A stretch of 64,000 bases of DNA from Shinisaurus crocodilurus (Eukaryota; Chordata; Lepidosauria; Squamata; Shinisauridae): positions 81,871,691 through 81,935,690 of the forward strand of contig CM037877.1 of the NCBI GenBank assembly GCA_021292165.1, written 5' to 3'. The notes under the pieces were generated by a model. That model saw nothing but the letters and a program-made list of their open reading frames with translations, did not search any database and was not told the origin of the DNA. Position 1 is the stretch's first letter. Every line of letters begins with the position of its first letter. This document shows positions 1 to 10,275 of the stretch, piece by piece. The position numbers and the translations under genes are program-made.

Positions 1-477
1 TAAAGCACTTCCAGAGGGATGGAACCCAAATGCGTAACTATCTTTTTTAAACTTCTAATTACATTTGTATATATGATCATTCTCTCTCTGCGCCTTTCTT
101 CTGTTTAACAACAGGGAACACTTCCTCCATGTTGACCTCATTATTATAATGCATCGCAAAGCTCTTGAATTCGATTTATAATGTACATATTTATCATCAA
201 ACCACTAGCAAATGAAGAGAGTTAATTAACAGATCCATTTCTTTTAGCACAGTTCCCATCCCAACACTATCTAGGCGATATTTCAACTTGATATATTTAA
301 ATAATAATCGACTGTACAAAAGTCTATAAATGAGGGATGATTAAGATTTGGTGCATGATATATGAGCATAAAACTTAAGCCCTGTTCAGGCGTGCTGGCT
401 GTCACGTATAAGGAGAGAGTGGAGACACGCTTGCTGGACCTGCCGTCTCTGCCACATCCCTGCCACCCTCCAAGAAA
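1..477. other. Unique AT-rich sequence
   Basis: No recognisable gene, repeat or structured element is visible here. Short open frames have no recognisable domain. Confidence 0.5.
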
Positions 478-640
478 TTTCATAGATTTCATAGATCATA
501 GAGTTGGAAGGGGCCTACAAGGCCATCGAGTCCAACCCCCTGCTCAATGCAGGAAACTAGAGGAGGGGTCTCCCATCCAAGTAACAACCAGGCCTGACCC
601 TGCTTAGCTTTCCACACTCAAACAAGCTGAGCCAGCATAA
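478..640 (-). mobile_element. SINE with a 5S rRNA-like head and a CR1-like tail
   Basis: On the minus strand, 567-611 reads as internal 5S rRNA (GCTAAGCAGGGTC, then CTTGGATGGGAGACC), with about three mismatches over 44 bases. 612-640 is a weaker continuation toward the 5S 5' end. Bases 478-555 are the reverse complement of a CR1 3' end: the CATAGATTTCATAGATCATAGA tail repeats, then GTTGGAAGGGGCCTACAAGG. The plain CR1 copy at 32036 shares the tail as far as CTCAATGCAGGA and then diverges, so the 5S part is a separate head. Composite 5S/LINE-tail SINEs (the SINE3 type) are known in vertebrates. The exact family is not named here. Confidence 0.7.
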
Positions 641-1385
641 GCCACAGGCGGATGAGGGAAGTCTGCAGCAGGGAGCCAACTCTACGCTTGCAGGCTCCCC
701 ATACTAGATTCAGAATCCTGTACGATCAGGGTTCTAAGTCGCTTAGGGAGCACACGGACATAGAGCAGGCTCACTGCTGCAGACCTTGACACTACAACGT
801 ATGGAGAGCGGTGGGGCGGGGCAATGAGAACCTGTGGAACCTCGTCGAGAATTCCTTTCACACACAACAAAGGCCTCTTTGACCTGTCTTCAGGATTCTT
901 CTCTCTCAGAACACAAACCAATCCTTTTTGTCTGACATGCTCAGGGTGAGCCAAAGACATTTTGCTGCCCGAGGGCTTCTCTACATGAAGCATTTATTGT
1001 GCGCGCGTGATCCCTCACTCACGGAGGTTTGCGGGGATGACGTCATCTTCCCAGTGCCTCTCCCATGTTTTCCAGCCATTTTCACTGGGTGGTGGTGGTT
1101 CAGAGCAAGGAAAGTCAGGCATTAAATTTCGAACTGGAACAAACCAGAATGAAAACCTTATGTAACGTCGCAATTCCACTTTTTTTGCAGCTATACCACG
1201 GTGCCACCTTGTGGTTTGTTAATAGAATATATAGAAAGGCAGAGAAATACAAACCCCAGAAAAAAAACCCTGTGTAAAGGATGCACTTTTCCTCCCGCAA
1301 TGAAAACAGAAGAAGAAGCCTCAGTAAAGCAGCAGGTTAAACCCCTCATGTCGAGAGAAGCCCTGAGGCAAAGGACAAGATGATG
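641..1385. other. No recognised element
   Basis: Mostly unique sequence. A full palindromic CRE-type octamer (TGACGTCA) lies near 1038, but no gene or promoter context supports a function. Confidence 0.4.
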
Positions 1386-1458
1386 ATGATGATCTATTTC
1401 ATTTCTATACCGCCCAATAGCTGAAGCTCTCTGGCGGTTCACGACAATTAATAAAAGT
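1386..1458 (-). mobile_element. LINE 3' tail (L2/CR1-like), minus orientation
   Basis: The stretch from CTATTTCATTTCTATACCGCCC to the CTGGCGGTTCACGACAATTA segment is the reverse complement of a common squamate LINE tail, which ends GGGCGGTATAGAAATG followed by A/T-rich short repeats. The family assignment is tentative. Confidence 0.4.
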
Positions 1459-1478
1459 GGCATCTCATTCTTTGTACA

Positions 1479-1725
1479 GAGCCAGTGTGGCGTAGTGGTG
1501 AGAGTGTTGGACTGGGACTTGGGAGATCCGGGTTCTAGTTCCCGCTCGGCCATGAAACTCACTGGGTGACTTTGGGCCAGTCACTGACTCTCAGCCTAAC
1601 CTACCTCACAGGGTGGTTGTGAGGATAAAATGGAGAGGAGGAGGAGGATTATGTAAGCCGCCTTGGGTTCCTTGCAGGAAAAAAGGCGGGGTATAAATAT
1701 AATAAATAAATAAATAAGTAAGTAA
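1479..1725 (+). mobile_element. Sauria SINE, copy 1
   Basis: Full-length tRNA-derived SINE. The pol III A box is TGGCGTAGTGG near 1488 and the B box is GGTTCTAGTTC at 1531. The conserved body includes GTGACTTTGGGCCAGTCAC and GCCTAACCTACC. It ends in GCGGGGTATAAATATAATAAATAAATA, a LINE-type tail with short repeats. This family is diagnostic of squamates. Confidence 0.92.
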
Positions 1726-2846
1726 CAGGACTGACAGTTGAATCTCAGGTGCACCTGAGGGCAGCAGACAAGCTTAGGGGTGCAGGGTAAACCATACAGC
1801 ACACAGTTCAGCCCATCAGCACCTCACCACTCCCTGCCCGCAGGAATTTGCACCGTAGGCAGCCACAGCTGCCTGGTAGAGCCAGGCCTCCCCAGAAACT
1901 AATAATGGCCATGTACTCAGAAGTCCTTTCCTTCTTAGTGGTGAACACCCCCAGCAGGATTAAGCTTATTTTACTGCATTTGTGTTTTGTAGGATACCAA
2001 TTGTTTAGTACTCATGTCTGATCTGAAGAGAAACCAGAGTATCAAAAACCACATCAAAAAGTGATGCATACAGCCATAACAGAAATTTTATTACACATAA
2101 GCACACAAGCAGGGCCTCCATACCAACGTGAAGTGCCCAGGTCACTATATTACAATATAGAGAAGGGGTGCTGCATGCCCACTCCACCATATCAAGGAAA
2201 ATGGCCCTCTGGTAATGTATCAACCAGATCTCTCATTCTTCCCATTTCAGTTTTCCTGGATACTTATTTATCGCTGACCTTTACATAAACAAACAACGAA
2301 AAAGGTCAATGCACATTTGAGAAGGAGACTGTAGAACTAAATTTGACTGTTTCTCAGGGTTTGAACAAGAATTGGGGCTGCCTATCGAACGTTGTTACCT
2401 CCTTTTTGGTTATGTACTCATGTTTAGCACCCAAGCAATTGTTTACTGTTCACATTTGTGCTACAGCGAGTGAGTGTTGTATGAGTTGTGTGTTGCATTC
2501 TTGTTAGTTGTTAACTTGGTCGACCCTTTGGTGAACCTCAGTCCACAGGGGTATGTGCCTACCACCTGCTAAGTCCACTTCACGCATTTGATAAAATACC
2601 CCATTTCCCATTGAAGCTCATGCCACAGTAAACTGGTTACTCTCTAATTACCAAAGGTTTACTGGCTGGGCACGTTTGCTGTTGTGTGGTTTAACATTGT
2701 CTCGATTGCCATTGACACCTTCTCTGCCAGCCTGCTTTATATATCCTAAAGGATCCATAAGAGGGCAGTTGGCACGTCCTATTTTGGAAATGGGGGCTGG
2801 GCGGCTGGGAATGGCATGGAGTTTCTATCAGGGTTTGTCAGCCTAT
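1726..2846. other. No recognised element
   Basis: Unique sequence without a convincing ORF, repeat or structured element. Confidence 0.4.
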
Positions 2847-3090
2847 AGCAGTGGTGTACACCTCATGCCCCTTGGCCACTCTCTGTGTGGCCAGAGAGCC
2901 ACAGCTGACCAGCTGGGAAAGACTGCTGTTCTGGTGCCGGGACAGCAATCCCAATTGGGATACTGGGGCTTAAGCTTCCTCCCTCAGTGACCCCAAAGCA
3001 GCCAGGGTTTCTGTATCTGCACTGCTAATGGTGGTGAGGAAGCCATGACCTTGATCAGGGTCCCTGGGGCAGGGAGAGGAAGCTTTAGAC

Positions 3091-3420
3091 CAGTGGTTCT
3101 CAACCTTTTTTGCCCCATGCACACTTTTCACCATATGTCAGAATGTCATTCCCCAGGATTGTCTGACTCAAAAGTTGCATTCCAAATAATATGCATATAA
3201 TATATAATAACTATAAATGGAATATTTCCACAGATAGCAAGTGAAATATTTATCTTTATTTTTAATTTAATCTGTGCCATACAATAAGGTGTGATGTCCT
3301 GTAGATTATGTACAATCTGTAGAACTGTAATTGGTAGAAAGATCAGAATTCCAACAGTTTGAGTCTATGGTCCCAATTCCCCCCCCAACCCAAAAATTCC
3401 CCCCTGGCTGAGAACCCCTG
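3091..3420. mobile_element. hAT-type MITE with 8-bp target duplication
   Basis: The termini are CAGTGGTTCTCAACC and the reverse complement CAGGGGTTCTCAGCC. The element is flanked on both sides by the identical octamer CTTTAGAC (3083-3090 and 3421-3428), which fits the hAT target pattern nTnnnnAn. It is 330 bp with no coding capacity. It lies inside a larger, older hAT-like repeat. Confidence 0.88.
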
Positions 3421-3512
3421 CTTTAGACTCTTCCCTCCCTGAGCGACACCGAAAGCAGTCTCCACCCCACCCCAGCAATCTTGAGCAGGATTGCTGGGAT
3501 GGAGGCACGGTT

Positions 3513-3553
3513 TATGTGTGTGTGCCCATAAGTGTGTGTGTGTGTGTGTGTGT
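3513..3553. repeat. TG microsatellite, interrupted
   Basis: TGTGTGTG tracts interrupted by CCCATAAG. Confidence 0.9.
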
Positions 3554-3632
3554 ATGCCCTTTTTCATGTGTGCCTCCTGTCTTGCCACACAGCATCACAT
3601 GCAGCCTTGAGGGCCAAAACAGTTGTGCACCC

Positions 3633-4167
3633 TTGACCTATGAGGTAGGCAGATGGGTTAACAGGGGTTTTTGAGAAAGGGATATCATTTAAATATTTTG
3701 GCAAGGGCACCATAATGTTTAGCACTGATTCTAAAAAGAGAGGTGTTTTGAATATAGCCCTTCGTTAAACAAATTCATATGCAATTATGACAGCAAAATT
3801 TGTAGCATTCATTATACAAAGAAGAGTAGAGTATCATGTCTAATAAGATTAGTTCTGGATGGCTAAAAGTATATGTATAAAGATATAAATGTGCTCAGCT
3901 CCTATAATAATATATAAAAAAATGGAGTAGAGGTCAGTAAAAGCCTCTGGTTGGCTACAGATAGATACCGGTTACCTTCAAGACTTTCCATCCCACTAAG
4001 AAGGGCCTTGCTTTTGTTCCCTGCTGAGGTCACTGGAGACTATCAGTGGAACCAAGATCAGAACCATATGGATGACTATTTCACTGAATTTAAATGAAGA
4101 ATAATAAGAATAAAAAGGGGGGGGGATGAAGTTCTGCAGGCAAACCTCCATCTACCTTTTACATTCA
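3633..4167. other. No recognised element
   Basis: AT-rich unique sequence ending in a short poly-G run near 4118. Confidence 0.4.
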
Positions 4168-4214
4168 ACTTTCTTACAGTAGTAGTAGGCGATTGCCTAC
4201 TACTTTCTTACAGT
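4168..4214. repeat. 21-bp palindromic insert between 13-bp direct repeats
   Basis: ACTTTCTTACAGT occurs at 4168-4180 and again at 4202-4214. Between them is a 21-base insert. Together with the first bases of the right repeat it makes a perfect 10-bp stem (AGTAGTAGGC / GCCTACTACT) with loop GATT. Confidence 0.8.
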
Positions 4215-4309
4215 CACTTTCAAAATGTTCCCATGACAATCTGTATGCCGCCTAAATATAAACTGCCTGTAGCTAGTCACCCACAACCCTGCACCCCACC
4301 CTGCTTAAC

Positions 4310-4690
4310 AATTACTAAGGGGGCAATCCTATGGCCTCCCGACCTTGTCGGCGGGGGGGGGGGGATAGGATAGGTTGGAGTCCCTATTCCGACCTTCCGA
4401 GGCTGCACCAGGGACTCTGCCTGAGGAGTGCCTTCCCCCACCGCCCTCGCGGCAGGCATGGTTCTTTCCGAGCTGGCGCGGGGGGGGGGGGCTTCCTGGG
4501 GGGAGGGAGGGAGGAGCAAGGCGCTGCCGTCGTCCACAGAATCCAGGCAGCGACTCCGCCTCTCTTCCTTGCGAGGAGAGGGAAAACATTTAGATGGGTG
4601 AAATCAGCTGTCTAAATGTTTTGGAGGGTGAGAGGAGTGCGGAGGCAATCCTAGCTGCTGCGCTCCTCCTGCCTTCCATTGGATGCCCAT
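4310..4690. other. GC- and CpG-rich patch with poly-G runs
   Basis: Base composition changes sharply from the AT-rich flanks. The patch has several CpGs and two runs of 11 or more G (near 4353 and 4480). GGCAATCCTA-type motifs occur near both ends (4322 and 4645), hinting at a repeat rather than a promoter. The frames here have no recognisable domain. Confidence 0.5.
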
Positions 4691-4797
4691 ATAATCCTCC
4701 GGGTTTGGAGGGTTATGGGCACCCACATTGGATGGGCCTGTAAGCTGCTGTCATCTCATAGAATGTTCATTAACATTCTAAGTTGCTTAGGGAAAAG

Positions 4798-4925
4798 GCA
4801 AACTGCATCATCATTGTGTTTATTTGTATGCTACTTTTCCAAATTATGCTCAAAACAGCTCACAAAACATGTAAACAAATCATCAATCTACAGGTACAAC
4901 GAAAGCACAGAGTCATAAATATATA
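4798..4925 (-). mobile_element. Possible LINE 3' tail, minus orientation
   Basis: TTTATTTGTATGCTACTTTTCC, then AAACAGCTCACAAAACATG, resembles the reverse complement of an L2-type tail in layout. It is much diverged. Confidence 0.3.
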
Positions 4926-5218
4926 AAACACATTTCATAATATATCATATTAGCAAGCTAACAAAGACATTACAATTGAAATCTCCCCTAAATATATGAA
5001 AACACATTTCTTTCATAAATAAGAGGTTATCCAGTTATAAACAAGAATATCCAGTTAGCTAACAAACCCTTCACTAACTAATCCAAATCATTAGGATATC
5101 AACAGCAGATACATCAATATCAAAGTGTTGTAATTTTAACCAATTAGATTCAACATATATCAAAGCGGCAGAAATCAGAACTGCATTCATCCCAATCAAC
5201 ATAAGAGCAACAGAAAAC

Positions 5219-5317
5219 AAGCTCATATTTTCAGCCCTTTCAACCACCCACAAAGTGCTGGCCAAGGAAGTTCACCAACACTCACCATGGTTGGGCAGCC
5301 CATCTCTCACCTGAGCT
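5219..5317. repeat. Direct duplication, left copy
   Basis: About 98 bp, from an AGCTCA motif through TTCAACCACCCACAAAGT and CTCACCATGGTT to CATCTCTCACCTGAG. It recurs about 430 bp downstream with roughly 90% identity. Confidence 0.85.
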
Positions 5318-5647
5318 CGGGTCTGCTCCGCAGCTACTTGAAGGGGCCACGGCCTGGACCTTGGCCCCTCTCTGCCACTTCGGGCTTGGTGAGAAGACCA
5401 GCATCGAGGAGGAAGACAATGCGGCAGTACCGAGGCCATGTGCACCAGCCGCCTCAAGGATGAGATCGGGTGAAGCCTGGAAGGGAGCAGCTGAATAGCT
5501 GAGGAGGTGGCAGAGAGGAGGCAGAGATTCAACAAACCATCGCCAGACCAGCAGGGTAAAAAGCAGTGGGAGTCAGGTTGGAGCTGGGCAGGGAGGGCAC
5601 ATGTGTATCTTCTGGGTGTGTGTGTGGGACAAAAGGGGCATCGGGGG

Positions 5648-5745
5648 AGCTCAGATTTTCAGTCCCTTCAACCACCCACAAAGTCCAGGCCAAGGAAGTT
5701 CACCAATACTCACCATGGTTCGGCAGCCCATCTCTCAGCTGAGCC
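5648..5745. repeat. Direct duplication, right copy
   Basis: Second copy of the 5219-5317 segment. Differences include CCAGGCC for GCTGGCC and CGGCAG for GGGCAG. The roughly 330 bp between the copies shows no mobile-element hallmark. Confidence 0.85.
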
Positions 5746-6067
5746 ACCTTTGCCCCCTAGTTCTCACCTAAGTCATCCTTCATTGTGGGCTCCTCCTTCT
5801 CTCATCAAGGGGCCCAAAAACATTCACCACCACCAATTGTTCCCATAGCATGTACCAAAAGGAGTGGGGCTCTTGAGGCACCTTCAGGAGCAGCCGTTGC
5901 AGCTGGAGTCAGTCAGGGCCCCAGCATCCCAGGCAAGGTGGAAATGAGCCAGGGCAGCAGGGACCAGGCCTTGCAGGACTCACAGCTGATCTCTGTGTGG
6001 GAGCTAGTGATTGGTTAGTTTGGCTGAAAAGAAAGAAAACTCCTCACACAGGGCCTAGGGACAGGAG

Positions 6068-6090
6068 GAATGCTATGCTATGCTATGCTG
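6068..6090. repeat. ATGCT microsatellite
   Basis: Four tandem ATGCT-type units. Confidence 0.85.
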
Positions 6091-6334
6091 TCAACCGGAA
6101 GGAGAGAGGAACAAGTCTTGGACAGGAAAGCTGATAGGAAGGGGGCCCAGGAACTGGGGGAGCGATGAATTTCACACCCTGCTTTGAAATAACCACGTGG
6201 TGTACATGAACAAATGTCAGGTCTACTGTTAACTTGTCAGATTGATACAGGAGCATTCCTGCTTGAGGGGACCCAGGGCCGATTGGCAGGCAAAGATGGT
6301 TTCACTGAGACAGGCCTGATAGCTGACTCCAAGT

Positions 6335-6510
6335 ACTTCGCAATCTGTTCAGCTGGCTGTTGTTTTTATCGATTGTATTGGTTTTATTGATGTGGTTTAT
6401 CTGCCTTGTTTCTATGTTTTTGATTTTTCTTTTGTGCTGTACTTTGTATTTTACTGCTGTTAGCCATCTTGAACACCATTTGGTGGGAAGGAGGGATGCA
6501 AATGTAAGAA
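6335..6510 (+). mobile_element. Possible L2-like 3' tail
   Basis: A T-rich stretch ends in GCTGTTAGCCATCTTGAACACC...GGGAAGGAGGGATGCAAAT. This matches the layout of L2-type tails in this window (GTAAGCCGCC...GGCGGTATAAAT), but it is diverged. Confidence 0.4.
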
Positions 6511-6644
6511 ACAAAAAAACAGACAGACTAGCAATGCTGTCCTCTTCTAGACACTGGCTACCCTGCCCTACTGCTGTCAGCATTTCTAAGCCAAGCACTC
6601 CTTAGACATCTCCCCCAGATACACAGGCTTTGCCATTGTAAGTA

Positions 6645-6895
6645 CAGTAATACCTTGGATTGCAAGTAACTTGGTCTGAGAGCGTTTTGCAAGACAAGCA
6701 AATTTTTAAATATTTATTTAATATTTTTTTTACTTGATATACAAGCGACGTCTTGCAATACAAGTACTGTAGTACGGCTTAAATTAAAAATCTCTGTACA
6801 AATTTTTTTGGGGGGATTTCGTTTTGATATAAGAGTGTTTTGGATTACAAGCACGTTTCTGGAACAAATTATGCTCTCAATCCAAGGCATGACTG
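6645..6895. mobile_element. Tigger/pogo-like MITE
   Basis: 251-bp element with about 18-bp inverted termini: CAGTAATACCTTGGATTG at the left, and the reverse complement of the right end reads CAGTCATGCCTTGGATTG. It is flanked by TA on both sides (6643-6644 and 6896-6897), as in the Tc1/mariner superfamily. The CAGnnATNCCTnGG start is typical of Tigger. It has no coding capacity. Confidence 0.82.
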
Positions 6896-7203
6896 TACAT
6901 ACCTTGTTTTCTGCTTCTTCCTTGAACAAGGCAATACTGGCATAAATAAAGCCAGGGAAAAATGAGGACACAGTCTCAGCTATTAGTTGGCCTTTGCATT
7001 AGATAATTTGTCCCTTTGCCTTGCCAGTGTAATTAAGATTCCAGCTTTACCTTGTTTTAAAGGGTTGTCTCTTATTCCAGAATATGCTCCCAAAGGAAAC
7101 AATGTGTCTCCCATATATTTATATGGCATACTTCAATAAAACATGATGGAGAGCCCTTATTTCAGATACCATCGCTTTCAAGTGACCCCTAATGTTGAAA
7201 TCC

Positions 7204-7310
7204 TATTGTGGTATCACAGCAGCGGGGAACTATTTCAGCCCCAGGAGCCAGATTCCCTTCTGGAACACCCCTGGGGGCCAAAGCCCCACCCCCTACACGA
7301 TCAGTTCCCA
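7204..7310 (+). mobile_element. Possible hAT-derived fragment
   Basis: The segment GCAGCGGGGAACTATTTCAG...GGAGCCAGATTCCC has the layout of a common hAT terminus (CAGnGGnGGGGAAC...GGGCCAGAT). The 106-codon frame spanning it shows no other protein similarity that I recognise. Confidence 0.3.
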
Positions 7311-8369
7311 GCTCAGTGCTACAGAAAGAGCTGCCTTTCTGCAGTTCTGAGTTGGGGGGTGTTGGGACTTGAAAAAGATGATAGGAGAGGATATATTGTT
7401 GAGTATTATCCTTCCTATCTCATGTTAGTGAGATCAGCAGAGTACAGTCCCTTTCCAGCTTAAAAGAAGCTTAGATTTGGCTAGTGTTAGCCAGTTAGCA
7501 TTTGGTAATCCAGGATGCTTTAAGGCAGACTGGATTTCCCTGGTTTTGCCCCCTTTTCTCTCCCTCAGAACAATAATCAGAGACACAGTCTTGTAAAAGT
7601 TAAACGTAACATTTACTCACTCAGATTATGCAGTTTCATTCAGGCAGGCTTAAAAGCGTTTCTTACAGTTGGTTAAAAGTACATTTGGAAATACTTGGGG
7701 TCTGAACTTGTGGAGTTCAGACCAGCAACTCTGGTTACATGCTGCTGTTAGAACAACGTGGAGGCAACTACCTTTACTACCACATTCAGGGTCTCAGTAG
7801 GAAGAGAAGAGCTGAGAGCTACGCCCACTTCCTGCTGAGGCTCAGCTAAACACACACTGAGTATACTCTAGGGAATCCACCTTAGAAGATACCAGTGGCC
7901 TTAACCATTTCATCCAACTAACTGGTGAAACATGAGCCATTGGTTTTAACTGGACTTTAAATATCCCACAGGGGGAAACTCCAGCTCTAATCTTTTATCA
8001 CTGATTGGAGATAAGAGCTGCAGGAAAGCCCAGCAGGACCTGGGAAAAGAGCTGGTGGGCTGGTTGGAGAGCGTCTGAAGCTGTATTTGCCCTGCAGACC
8101 AGAACTTCCCCATCCCAACAGTATTCACAAGTTAAATCTTTACAGACCAAACCCCTTAGTTGAGGCTTATCTCATGTTCCTGCTTACCCAATGAGTAGTG
8201 ACATAGAAATTCTGTCTTGTTATGAATGGATGAGTTGATAGGGACAGGATAACACCTTGCATTCTGGGATGTGTAGGTACATTCTATGTCCCCCACAAGA
8301 AGAAGAGGAATGAGATTTGCCCCACGTGTTAGATTTCTGAAAGAAAAATAACAGTATATTTCACATTAA
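7311..8369. other. No recognised element
   Basis: Unique-looking sequence. The start of an old LTR cannot be excluded (TTTACTCACTC near 7612), but no matching termini were found. Confidence 0.35.
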
Positions 8370-8465
8370 TGCTCCCATCCTAAACATATTTTCTCTAAAG
8401 TAGGTCCTATTGATTTGGATTGAGTTAACTTTCAAATAAACATATTTAGGGTTACAGCCTTATTT
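8370..8465. repeat. Diverged common squamate repeat
   Basis: The segment around AGTAGGTCCTATTGATTTGG, then a self-complementary downstream portion and GGGTTACAGCC, looks like a degraded copy of an abundant short foldback repeat of squamate genomes. Confidence 0.4.
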
Positions 8466-8534
8466 TTATTTCCAATTTATCATTCAGTTATAATTGTATT
8501 GTGTACGTGGTGGGAACCCTTTTCTTTAAGTAAC

Positions 8535-8692
8535 TGCTGGGGGGCATGCTGGAAGGGAATGATGGGAGTTATAGTCCAATACATTTGGAAGGCACCAGGA
8601 TGGGGAAGGCTGTATGCTGGCTGGGGCTGATGGGAGTTGTAGTCCAATACATATGGAGGGGACCAGGTTAAGGAAGGCTGTCTTAGGGTTTT
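8535..8692. mobile_element. hAT-like foldback MITE with duplicated right half
   Basis: GATGGGAGTTATAGTCCAAT...GGCACCAGGATGGGGAAGGCTG is followed immediately by GATGGGAGTTGTAGTCCAAT...GGACCAGGTTAAGGAAGGCTG, so the right arm is present twice. The same family occurs at 12194 and 17199. Confidence 0.6.
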
Positions 8693-9173
8693 GTTTTGTT
8701 TTAGACCTCTGGAGCATTGCTACTATCATAACTGAGTTTTTCAAGGCCTGTTTTCTTTTTTTAAACTCTTCCTTTTGGATATTTTAAAGATCTATTGTTT
8801 TTTCTTGAACTTGATTTTCTTCTGTATTGTCCTTTTCTTTTCATAGTCTGTGTCCATGATGAGGTATTTTGTTTCCTTACCATCAAGGAAAGTCACTAAG
8901 GTATTTTGTTTTAGCCTAAAGCTGTATTCCCCCCCCCCCCAAAGCAGAAGAGTCTTTGATATGGCCACAGTGAGCATTACAGTTGTTCAAAAGGTTTCAA
9001 TTTTTTACTTCATCAGTGTTTCATTTTTCACATGCTGGATTTTCCATACTGTTGACTGATGAAAAGCACACCCTGTGAACCAAACCGTACAATTCATTTT
9101 AGTCAGATGTATGATTGTTTTATTTTATTTCAAAAAATGCCTACATAACAACATTTCCTGCAATAAATGTCAA

Positions 9174-9410
9174 GAGCCAGTGTGGCGTAGTGGTGGGAGT
9201 GTTGGACTGGGACTTGGGAGATCTGGGTTTTAGTCCCTGCTCAGCCATGAAACTCACTGGGTGACTTTGGGCCAGTCACTGACTCTCAGCCTAACCTACC
9301 TCGCAGGGTTGTTGTGAAGATAAAATGGAGAGGAGGAGGAGGATTATGTAAGCCGCCTTGGGTTCCTTACAGGAAAAAAGGCGGGGTATAAATATAATAA
9401 ATAAATAAAC
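9174..9410 (+). mobile_element. Sauria SINE, copy 2
   Basis: Full-length copy with TGGCGTAGTGG A box, GGTTTTAGTCC B box, the GGGCCAGTCACTGACTCTC body and an AATAAATAAATAAAC tail. It is very close to copy 1. Confidence 0.92.
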
Positions 9411-9837
9411 ATAAATATAACTTCAGAGCAAAGGGCTTCAGTGGTCTAGTTTTTAAAAGTAAAGCTAATAAACTCATTTCACATACCCATGGCCTTTCGT
9501 GCAAAAATGGTGATAATTCCATTCCATATCAAATCTGTAAGTACAGTATTTATTATGTATATGCAAATGTTTATACACAGGGGGGCAAACTACAATCTTG
9601 TGGGCAGAATGTCATGCCAGAAATGGATAGCCAAACAGGGCTATAGAGGAGTTTTCAATGTGTGGCATTCCTAATGCAGGGGGAGTTTCACACATTCTAA
9701 TTAAAGCGAATTGGTTGGAGTACGGCGCCATTGCACAGACTGGATGTGGTTAACCAGGTAGCAGAGCTGTACTTTCAGCACAAAACTAGTTCTCAGGTCC
9801 AACCCCTGGGCTAAGTAACTGAGACTCCTGAGTCCTG

Positions 9838-10275
9838 AATGTCATTTACTGTGTGGTATGGTTCCCCTTAACTTCTTCCAGTGCTTTGAAAGTGTTGGAT
9901 AGTAGGAACAACTCCGCATGCTTCCAGACACTAGGGGGTGATAGAAAATGTGTTGTATCAATAGCCGCTTGTCTTGTTCATCCCCTTTGTTGTCTTTTAA
10001 CTTGATTGGTGCCTTTCCACTACTCCCCCCCCCCTTTCCTCTTCTGCTTTGCCACTGCAACAAGCAACATGTGCTCTCTCCCTGAGGGAAGATAACCATA
10101 TCTCATGCTGGCACTTACTTACACTCACGCACCCAGCTTTAGGGGGTGCTTGTAGTTAAACAGTGTTAGACAGCCTTCTTCGATGACGTGTATAAAAGCA
10201 CTAATAAAGTAAGTTGATTTGAACTTCTTCTAAACTGTCTCTAGCCTGGGTCTATTCCCTCTAATACTAAATGCT
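9838..10275 (+). mobile_element. Possible solo LTR remnant
   Basis: The 3' part has the spacing of an LTR promoter/terminator: GTATAAAAGC (10191), AATAAAGT (10203), then a CTGTCTCTAGCCTGGGTCTATTCCC stretch resembling a U5 end. I could not fix the 5' end or a target duplication, so this is tentative. Confidence 0.3.

Larger units (their letters stand above)
2847..3632. mobile_element. Probable outer hAT-like nonautonomous element
   Basis: The left end CAGTGGTGTACACC resembles the reverse complement of the right end (CAAGGGTGCACAAC). The flanks GCCTATAG and ACCTATGA form only an imperfect 8-bp duplication. It contains the better-defined hAT at 3091-3420 and a TG-rich microsatellite. An older, diverged hAT is the best reading. 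Confidence 0.45.

Noticed and set aside
567..611. Functional 5S rRNA gene
   Set aside because: Only the internal part is well preserved, the 5' third is decayed, and the 3' end is replaced by a CR1 tail.
1036..1046. CRE octamer TGACGTCA as a regulatory site
   Set aside because: A single 8-mer is expected by chance, and no promoter or gene is visible nearby.
4277..4615. GC-rich patch as a CpG-island promoter with a gene
   Set aside because: Short, dominated by poly-G and proline/glycine-rich shadow frames, no splice or domain evidence, and repeat-like motifs at its edges.
7143..7463. 106-codon frame as a gene
   Set aside because: Crosses a probable hAT fragment, has no recognisable domain, and no supporting exon structure.
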